NCBI RefSeq assembly: GCF_000276665.1
Contig: NW_004955477.1
Span: forward strand, 5,384,485 to 5,448,484
Origin: Chinchilla lanigera
Lineage: Eukaryota; Chordata; Mammalia; Rodentia; Chinchillidae
DNA length: 64,000 nt
Reading direction: 5' to 3'
Shown: piece after piece, positions 56,976-64,000 of the stretch
How the letters are laid out: each line of letters starts with the position of its first letter
How positions within the stretch are numbered: position 1 is the stretch's first letter
Translations under genes and position numbers: made by a program
The notes under the pieces: model-generated
Told to the model about the DNA's origin: nothing
Database searches by the model: none
The model's input: the letters and a program-made list of their open reading frames with translations, nothing else

Positions 56976-57038
56976 TGCCTGCCTGGCAAGCATAAGGTCC
57001 TGAGTTCGATCCCCAGTACTCCCTCCCCCCCAAAAAAG
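56976..57038 (+). mobile_element. 5'-truncated ID-type SINE, sense
   Basis: Begins at GCCTGCCTGGCAAGCATAAG, continues GGTCCTGAGTTCGATCCCC, AGTACT, then a C-rich and A6 tail. Only the B-box half is present. Confidence 0.88.
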
Positions 57039-57289
57039 GTATGTTTGTTTATGAGAAGAACTTGGTCTATAGAAGCTGCTTAGGAAGTACTTTAACATAA
57101 TTGGGGGAAGCAGTCTGTGGACAGATGAAGCCCTGAGAGGCCTGTTTAGGGAGGAGGCATTGACACTAGCTTCTGGGGTTCAAGATTTTGTGACATGGAA
57201 GCAAAGAAACAGAAGACAGCAATGCCATCTATCAGCTTTTCCCTCTAAGAATTTACTCCAATTCAAGTTTTCTGGCAATTATATTTTTA

Positions 57290-57620
57290 CAGGGTGAGAA
57301 GGACATGAATACAGGGTAGATGTAATTATGCCCACAATGCATAATAGCTACCAGACTGATCCAATATAAATGGATTATGTTTATTATTGTAGCAGACTGT
57401 AATTTTAAATAAAATGAAAATTGGGGTTATGCAATGCATCGCAAAATATCTAATTACCAGAAACCAATTTTGTGAATAAATGCCCTAATCTATTATTCAA
57501 AACAAGAGCATTTGTAAAGTAAAATTACTAGTCAGTCACAGTTGTTCTGACATTATAAGGCAAGTCTCTTTCAAAGGCTGTCAAAAGTGTTTCAGCAATG
57601 TTGGAGACTTTCAGTTTCCT
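57290..57620. promoter_or_regulatory. candidate conserved noncoding element, homeodomain-motif rich
   Basis: Repeat-free block with GGATTA (57372-57377, OTX/bicoid-like), TTATGCAAT (57427-57435, C/EBP-like), TAATTA (57451-57456) and several ATTATTG/ATTACT variants in about 90 bp. No open frame and no transposon signature. Confidence 0.35.
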
Positions 57621-58239
57621 AAGGAGAGGTGGTTGATAAGATGGGGAGACCTTGAAACTGTCATCAAAAGCAAAAGAAGTCAGAAACTGCTACGGTCAAG
57701 AATTATGCAGGGAGACACAAGGGCTAAAGTGTAATATGGCATCCCGGGACAGAAAATGAATATCAGTGAAAAAAATGAGGAAATCTGAATAAAATACATG
57801 CTTCAGTTAGTAATACTGATTTATTAACTGTAACAAACATGTCATCATAATGTGAGATGTGAAAAATAGGAGAAATGAATGTGAGCTATGTGGGAATTAA
57901 TTATCCTATCTTCCCAAGGTTTTCTATATGCATGAAATTGTGATAAAAATAAAATCTATTTTGAAAAAAGAGATACCTAAAATAATAACTCATGGAGGCT
58001 TGGAGCCATATGTAACTGCCCTAAAGTGGTTTTAAATTCCTTCGTTTTATTTGTTGAGTTACCTTAATAGCTTGTATTGTGTTTTCTTGGGCATTGCGAG
58101 TACATGTATTATGTGTACATTGCATTATATATACTAAAGTCACCCTAATTCCATGTTGCATGGATCTTCATGTAGATCATGTTTACAAACATAAAACACA
58201 GATACACATGGCCTCAGTGCAGTGTTAAGCTTGTTTTTG

Positions 58240-58640
58240 ATTGAAAGGATGGTGCACTCGTAAATGTTCTGTTTGAAATCAGCATCTCCGGGTTGCCCGA
58301 GACACCGTTTTATAGGAAGAAGTGGGATGCAGAGAGCGCCATGGGTGTTAGGGAAAAGATGATTTTTTTTGAGACTTTCCGGCCATCTTCAAATGAATCA
58401 TGTCACCTTTATGATGAGCTACTGTCACACTGAAAAAAGTTTAATTTGTTTGGAAACAGTAAATTGTGACACGGACAATGCGGCTGCCAACGCGGTTGGA
58501 AAAAAACAGCACCATTTCCACACCTGATTTGCATATTTTTTATTTAAACCAAATGATTACTTTACACCACTGAGGTTGTCAACATCTGATCTAAATATTC
58601 AAAGCCCGCTCCCCAGTGTAATCTGAGAGGTCTTTATGAT
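58240..58640. promoter_or_regulatory. candidate developmental enhancer
   Basis: Highly complex repeat-free sequence with retained CpGs (ACACGG, ATGCGG, AACGCGG). It carries a SOX-like GGACAATG (58473-58480), the palindromic CCAAC-GCG-GTTGG (58487-58499) and a perfect octamer ATTTGCAT (58527-58534) within about 60 bp. POU and SOX sites side by side are known from neural and pluripotency enhancers. Binding here is inferred. An ACCACTGAGGTTG at 58565-58577 resembles a hAT end, so part of the flank may be transposon-derived. Confidence 0.4.
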
Positions 58641-58644
58641 CTAT

Positions 58645-58770
58645 CAGGCTGGGCGGGCAGAGTGTGTTTTCCACGCGGGGAGCGGCGGAGTCGTAACTCA
58701 GCCCTGACTGGAGGGGGCGAGGGCAGCACAGCCGTTGGGAAACCGTCTAACGAGTCTGAAACGCTGCTCA
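58645..58770. promoter_or_regulatory. small CpG-rich cluster with SP1-like box
   Basis: GGGCGGG (58651-58657), then about ten CpG dinucleotides between 58672 and 58765 (CACGCGGGGAGCGGCGGAGT and onward) in otherwise CpG-poor DNA. Too small for a standard CpG island. Compatible with an unmethylated enhancer or a minor promoter. No TATA box or start codon context is convincing. Confidence 0.4.
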
Positions 58771-58894
58771 TGGATGCCAGTAAGAAAGGGGCAACCAGGA
58801 TTGGGAAATATGGGAGAACGAAGCTTAATCATCGTAATAAAAATCGGGGTGATAATCAGTACTTTCCCTAAGCCATTGCACATGTCAAGTCCCG

Positions 58895-59100
58895 CACTAC
58901 ATGCGGTAGATGTGCGTTCTCTCATTTAACCTGCCTGGCAGCGCTGTGTGGCTGCTGGACCTAGCAGTATCCACCGGAGAGATGCAGAAACCGGTGTGCA
59001 GGTGGCATAAAGTATCTTGTCTGAGGTCCCATGGCTCAGGACTGATGGACCTGGGATTCTTAGAAAGGAGTATTTACTGCTAGAGCTCAATTCCTGGGCC
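58895..59100 (-). mobile_element. MIR SINE, antisense
   Basis: CATTTAACCTGCCTGGCAGC, GAGATGCAGAAACCGGTGTGC, TCTTGTCTGAGGTCCCATGG and GACCTGGGATTCTTAGAAAGG follow the complemented MIR. CpGs are still retained, so it may have been co-opted with the adjacent block. Confidence 0.6.
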
Positions 59101-59394
59101 CGGAGTCTTTAGCTCCTGGATGGATACACTAAGGTGGACCATACTCTTTGGTAGAATGAGGGCATTATTTTTTATTGTGAGAATTTGCAAATTTTCTAAA
59201 AGAATAATTAATAGATATTATCAGAAATGAAGTGAGAATGAACAACAGCCAAACCCCTTGCGTTTAAAAAAAATGGATGTCGAAAGAAACTAGGCAAAAC
59301 ATTACGTTATTCCTTTTTGAACAGGTACTTACTACATTTCTCTCTGTAGATTCTGTATATTTAAAATTTTTATCATAAAAAATAAGAATGGAAA

Positions 59395-59512
59395 GAAACT
59401 CCTTAATGTAATATAAACTATTTAGCAAAATCAATAGTAAATATCAATCACTTTAAAGAGTGAAACTCTAAAGCCATTATTAAAATCAAGAGCAACAAAA
59501 GCATACAATGAA
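59395..59512 (+). mobile_element. L1 ORF2 fragment, sense
   Basis: TAAATATCAATCACTTTAAAG, AGTGAAACTCTAAAGCC and ATTAAAATCAAGAGCAACAAAAG recall the L1 ORF2 block 'cttaatggtgaaaaactgaaagc...aagatcaggaacaagacaagg'. Confidence 0.45.
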
Positions 59513-59839
59513 CACTTGTATAGTCTTGCTCTAGAGGACATTTGTCAGTGTTTTGCTTCTTGGTGTGTACGTGTCTGTGTGTGACTTTTTTCCCAGACTA
59601 TTTGAGACTACATTGCAGACACCTGTGAGATCTTACTCCCTGATTCCTAGGCAGGCCCCTCCTAAAAATTAACCTGTTGAATGGAGGGGATTCTGACTCA
59701 GTTTTTCCCAAACAGGAAATTGATCTTCTATGAACATGGAGAATCCTATTGCTTTTGGACATTTTTCCATCTTCTGAGCTGGTGCCACAGGTTCTCCCAA
59801 GGTCAGGCCCTAGGAATGACATCTCCTCCCCACCCTTTT

Positions 59840-60162
59840 GCTGCACCCACCTGACCCCTTCCCATTCTCCATGCTGCTGAGCCTCTGCTGTCCTACCCCC
59901 TTCCTGGTCCATGGAAATTGTGCTCCCATTGAGGGTTTCCCTGACCATCATTGCCCGGGTGGGTCCCTGAGCCCCTCCCCTCAGTGCCCTCAGAATGCTC
60001 TGCTTTACTTTAGGGGCAGCTCTTTCCTGATCTGATTCTCTCAATGGGTAGCACACTCCATATAGAGAAAGGTGACCCATTCATCTTTGAATCTTCTTCA
60101 GCATGTGATATAGCAGTGTACATATAGTAGGTGCTTAGTAAACACTCATAGAACTGTCTGGA
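59840..60162 (+). mobile_element. LINE L2 3' end, sense
   Basis: CCCTGACCATCATTGCCCGG, CCCTCAGTGCCCTCAGAATG, CATCTTTGAATCTTCTTCAGC and ACATATAGTAGGTGCTTAGTAAACACTCATAG (in blocks) give the sense L2 3' UTR and terminus. Confidence 0.65.
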
Positions 60163-60858
60163 TATACTTGTTGTAGATAAGTTATCACAGTTACTCTGGA
60201 GTTTAGATATTAGATATATATTTTTTTGTTGTTACAGGAAAAAGAAATCACTCAAACTAATTCACAGGTACAAACAAAATAATCCAGAGCACTGGGAATG
60301 TTACCGGCATATCAGACAGCAGAACTCAAAGACAGAAGCACTTTCACTTCTCTTAAACACCATCTAATGAAAAGAGCTGACTGTGTTGCGAAGTCATGGA
60401 GGCCATTCAGCACCCACAGTTATCACCACTCCATCTGTCCACAATGGGCATTTTAAGTCATATGAGGTAAAATGAAACAGTATTAAAATGAAAGTCATGA
60501 TTGACAAAACTATGGAAGAGGGAAGATTTTTTCTTGGGAAGTGCCTGTAACATGGAAAGAATGCCACAGAGCAGAGGCTGTTAGCAGCCAATGGTTCAAC
60601 AGTTACATTATTATACCCAACTGCCAAAGTGGTAGAAAAAGGCAGTAAATGAAGCAGTTGAGAGGAACAGAGCCCATTTAGAAGGAGAAAAATACATTGT
60701 ATTTCTGAATGCAACAGCTGCATGTGAGTGTAACAAGAGCCTGGCTCAAATTATAGCTTTGGATTCTGCCCCCTTTGCGGTATCTAATCTGCTCCCCCAA
60801 GACTGGCACAGGAGGGCAGTGGATGCATCAAGGACATTTTCCCCAGCAGGAGAATGTG
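60163..60858. other. unassigned unique-looking DNA
   Basis: No repeat recognised. The 109-codon minus-strand frame at 60394-60723 has hydrophobic runs but no family match I can name. Confidence 0.4.
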
Positions 60859-60881
60859 GCAGCTGCTTGTCAAGCAGCTGC
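60859..60881. promoter_or_regulatory. 23-bp perfect palindrome with two CAGCTG E-boxes
   Basis: Arms GCAGCTGCTTG (60859-60869) and CAAGCAGCTGC (60871-60881) are exact complements around one T. Each contains CAGCTG (60860-60865 and 60875-60880), the core bound by class II bHLH factors, centred 15 bp apart. Surrounded by repeat-free DNA to about 61020. Confidence 0.5.
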
Positions 60882-61585
60882 ATCATGTGGATTTCAGGTC
60901 AGGGTGCATAGGAACACAGCCTTTTCCGTGGCGCACTGCAGGGGAAGTTAATGTCAGCCTGTGCCAGCCTGCTGGCTCTCCCTGGCAAAACCCTCTGAGA
61001 TGACCCCATTCTGTACAGCTGCAAGGCAAGGGCTTGTGGTTTTTTTGCTTTTTTTTAAAGACATAAACAGTCTGTTCCTTCTCTAATGGGGCTGAGAGAG
61101 GAAGGACTTTCAGTCAGTAACACATGAATGGGAAAGAACAATCACCATGTTGCAACATGTCCTTGGTGTTCATTTTGCCATCCTGGGCAAACATTGCCCC
61201 AGAGAGAGACCCTGGAGCCCTGTCACTCCTCAGAATGGCACACTTATAAGACAGAAAGGGATAATTCTCAGCATGCAGACACATGACACTGCCCAAAGCA
61301 ATGATTAAAAACTTTTTGCAGTTGGATCCTGCCAGGCTAATCATCCCTGCTTTCCTTTGTTGGTGGGCTAAAGGACACATGAGACTAGAGGATCAGAATT
61401 AAGATGCAGAGAAGTGTTATGGGAACAAGAACCATGTGATAAGATGCTCTGATCAGCATCCCCTCCCTGGGATGCCCAGTCCCAAGTCATTTTCATCTCA
61501 TTCAATCCTGTGAGGAGGTTGAAGCTGGACTCACCCTTTTTTTCAACGAGTAGGAACATGATACCCAGTAGCAAACTTAAATCCT

Positions 61586-61930
61586 CTAAGCCATTGTGGT
61601 TGGTTGGGAAGAGGGCACATGATCAGATCAGGCCAAGGAAAGTGCTCCGCTTCTGATCAAACCAGGGCCAGGAAAACCCTCCTTGAGATGTTGCCAGGAC
61701 CTTCTGGGAAGACCCTCTCTTTATCTGAGAAGGAACATACAGGTTGGGCCAGAAGGTGTCTTGCTGCCGGGGTGGAGGAAAAACTTGAAACAACCTAAGC
61801 ACGGCCGTCTGAGTCATGAAGGAAAAGGTAAAAGCTCTATACCATTGTTTACCCTAAAACCTAAAGCTGATTCAGCCCTTGGACTTTCCCACTGCATGAT
61901 CTAGTCAATTCTTTTAGCTTGAGTTGAACT
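61586..61930 (+). mobile_element. ancient interspersed repeat, family not named
   Basis: CCATTGTGGTTGGTTGGGAAG, GCACATGATCAGATCAGGCC, TTGGACTTTCCCACTGCATG and CTTTTAGCTTGAGTTGAACTGG resemble a widespread old mammalian repeat (LTR- or hAT-derived). 61-73-codon frames over it are spurious. Confidence 0.35.
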
Positions 61931-61989
61931 GGAGTCCTGTGGAAGCCTCTGAAATCACGTTTAAATATTTGCTTCATGTTTTGTGCCTC

Positions 61990-62095
61990 TTATGAGGATA
62001 TGAGCTCTGTTAAACAGGGACTTTGCCTTACTCATTTTTATTCTCAGCTCCAAGAACATTTCTTACAATCAGTGAGGTGCCTAGTGCCTTTTAAG
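61990..62095 (+). mobile_element. LINE L2 3' fragment, sense
   Basis: ATATGAGCTCTGTTAAACAGGGACTTTGCC and CATTTTTATTCTCAGCTCC, AATCAGTGAGGTGCCTAGTGCC match the L2 block 'ctgtgagctccttgagggcagggactg...atccccagtgcctagc'. Confidence 0.5.
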
Positions 62096-62140
62096 GTGAG
62101 GAGTGGGAACAAGGAAGTATAAGAATGGCTGGGAAAGAGA

Positions 62141-62220
62141 GGACTTATGTTGGGAGATACGGACCTATGGTGGGAGATACAGACCTATGGTGGGAGATAC
62201 GGACCTATGGTGGGAGATAC
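62141..62220 (+). repeat. 20-bp minisatellite, four contiguous units
   Basis: The unit GGACCTATGGTGGGAGATAC is exact at 62161-62180 and 62201-62220. 62181-62200 has one change (A first), and 62141-62160 has two. The low divergence points to recent expansion. Confidence 0.97.
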
Positions 62221-62511
62221 GGTTTTTGCAAATTTCGAATCTATCCAGTGCCACTGACACCAGGCTGTCCTGTGTATAACAGAAGCAGAACTGCCCCTCT
62301 CTGTAGATGTGGCTAGCCAGCTCTTCAGGCAGAACTGGCACTCCTAAGATCTGTTTCTGCGAGAGCAGCCAGAAGGCTTTGTTTCCCTTCATTATGACGT
62401 TATGGATATCTAAGGACACCTGAGCCAGCTGGGACTGAATTGTCTCCAAGCACAAAAATACTTGACTCCAGAAGGATTATGGTAGTGACCCAGCAAAACT
62501 TGTCAGTTAGT

Positions 62512-62870
62512 TTTCTAGGGCTGTGTAACAAATTTCTACAAGCTGGGCCACTGAACACAGCAGAAACATATTCCCTTATTGCTCCGAAAGCCAGAAGTCC
62601 AGAATCAAGTTGTCAGCAAGGCCATGCTCCCTCAGGACCCTCTAGGAGAAGAATCTATTTTTCACATCTTCCCTTTTCTGATACTGGAGATGTCCCTTGG
62701 CTGGTGGCCAAATCACTCCAACCTGTGCCTCCATCTTCACATCTAAGCATCTGCATCAGATGTCCCCTACCTCTTTCATAAAGATACTTGTGATAAAATG
62801 TAGGTCCATAGGGACAATACAGTGTGAGATCTTCCCATCTAGATCCTTACCCTAACCAAAACTGTTGCCT
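62512..62870 (-). mobile_element. MLT1-like LTR, antisense
   Basis: AGTTTTCTAGGGCTGTGTAAC, AAATTTCTACAAGCTGGGCC, GAAAGCCAGAAGTCCAGAATC, TTGTCAGCAAGGCCATGCTCCC, CAAATCACTCCAACCTGTGCC and AGATCTTCCCATCTAGATCC follow the complemented MLT1 3' half. Confidence 0.7.
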
Positions 62871-63654
62871 TGTAGTGTAACATTCTTTTCTGTTATTTAA
62901 AGTAATATTTACAGGTGAACATTTGATGTTGACTTCTTTTGGGGAGTAGTTTTTAGCTTTTCATAGATCCTTGCCAGAGACAGAATAAGAAGGGATGGAA
63001 GAGCTAGGTGGTTGTCCAGGCCCCAGGTACACAGAGAATGAGTAGCATGGAATTTATCACAACCCAATCTTCACAGTGTGGATTTCTTGAGGTCTTTGGG
63101 ATACCAATGGGATGAAAATGCCAAGGATTTGCCTACAATTTCTCAGATTCAGTGTCCATGGCAGCCTCCTGCCTTCAAGCCTACTCTATGTCCAGTGGAG
63201 TTGAGGTTACTCAGTCCAATCCTACCTTGTAAGAGTTGGAGGCAGTAGAGTGATGTGTAGCAGAGAGCAAAGGCCAAAGGGGCTCAGGCATGCAGAGAAG
63301 CTAGGTGGTAAGGGGTTGGCAAAGTGGTTCAAGCAAAGAGCACTTCATAGCTGCCTCCTCACTGTAAAAGTGGGCAGAGAATGAGCCATAGAATGCTTTC
63401 AGCAACTATACTATGACAGCTGCCCTCTCTGCTCTTCCTTTGAGTCACAGAAAGGTCTTCTAGGATGTAGATAGAGGGTAAAGAGGTAATCTACATAAAA
63501 CTGCATGGCAGACAGAACTTGTCCTTTAAAAGCCATGACTGATGTATCCACCTCCTCTCTTTCTCATCCTCATCAGGTCGGTGAACACCAGGATGGCAGG
63601 AGGGGCCAGAGACAGGAGATACCTGAGCAGGGCTTGTTGATGAGGGAGCAGGTT
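62871..63654. other. unassigned DNA
   Basis: No repeat family or coding frame recognised. Confidence 0.4.
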
Positions 63655-63860
63655 GCACTAGACCAAACTTCAGCAGCTCAGCTTACTAATAGTGTAACCT
63701 CAGGCAAGTTACTTTCCCTTTTAATTCAGATCTAAAACAGAGATAATGATATTGTATAGATCACTAGGTGAGTGAGACAATAGAATGAAATAACACAAGT
63801 ACTGGGCTAAGAACAATGATATGCAAATACCGAGAACTTAACTAATAGGTGCTGTGACTA
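63655..63860 (+). mobile_element. MIR SINE, sense
   Basis: CAGCTCAGCTTACTAATAGTG, TAACCTCAGGCAAGTTACTTTCCC (in blocks), TCTAAAACAGAGATAATGATA and AGTACTGGGCTAAGAACAATG give the full sense MIR order. Confidence 0.75.
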
Positions 63861-64000
63861 TGGCTGGTGGGAGATCGGAGGTCCCGACCAATGATTCTGA
63901 GTGTTGACTAAGCACCAGCCAAGGGCAAGGTCCTGGAAGAAACCCAAAGAAGACTGTGCAGTATGTGCTCTCCAGCCACTCAGGCTGGATGGGACAGTGC

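Noticed and set aside
59598..60080. 160-codon minus-strand open frame, the longest free of unknown bases
   Set aside because: Most of it is the complement of a sense L2 3' end (59840-60162). The translation has no domain, and antisense L2 is often open by chance.
62141..62220. Regularly repeated 20-bp units, CRISPR-like at first glance
   Set aside because: Units are contiguous with no spacers, and the genome is eukaryotic.

Overview
This is a stretch of mammalian nuclear DNA, almost certainly from a rodent. There is no bacterial-style gene packing, no operon and no long open reading frame. It is AT-rich and crowded with decayed transposable elements. The best clue to the host is a tRNA-derived ID-type SINE present in about a dozen copies, together with a B1 (7SL-derived) SINE and a B1 joined to an ID-like unit (B1-dID type). 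That combination fits a non-murine rodent. The ID body (AGCTCAGCGGCA ... GTCGTGAGTT ... GGTACCGG) is not the marmot/ground-squirrel or guinea-pig form I know. A beaver-like lineage is my best guess, but I cannot verify it. Two assembly gaps are present (13558-14377 and 44298-44397).

Layout. The left edge (2-184) holds the only stretch that looks like a protein-coding exon: an open, Ser/Asp/Glu-rich frame ending at a good splice donor. Its gene is not recognised. The rest reads as intron or intergenic DNA. Old families (L2, MIR, MLT1-like LTRs, L1M/HAL1-like fragments, MER5A and other hAT pieces, Tigger-like elements) form the background. MaLR-type LTRs lie at 19250-19638 and 31899-32377, with a related-looking LTR near 56434-56822. 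Younger ID SINEs sit on top, several with clean target-site duplications. Nested stacks are clear at 29.4-30.8 kb (L1 hosting an ID SINE and a 7SL RNA retropseudogene), at 35.76-36.93 kb (one L1 with a twin-priming inversion, later hit by an ID SINE) and at 51.27-52.35 kb (LTR hosting L1 hosting a hAT element).

The right part (about 53-61 kb) has the most non-repetitive, motif-rich DNA. Candidate conserved noncoding elements are at 52990-53450, 57290-57620 and especially 58240-58770, where an octamer site, a SOX-like site and a run of retained CpGs lie close together. A perfect 23-bp palindrome carrying two CAGCTG E-boxes is at 60859-60881. These suggest cis-regulatory DNA, but no alignment could be run.

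I found no new enzyme system, CRISPR array, intact viral gene or functional RNA gene. The things most worth checking are the edge exon, the regulatory candidates at 57-61 kb and the well-preserved transposition scars. Spans between listed features that have no entry were read and held nothing I could name.
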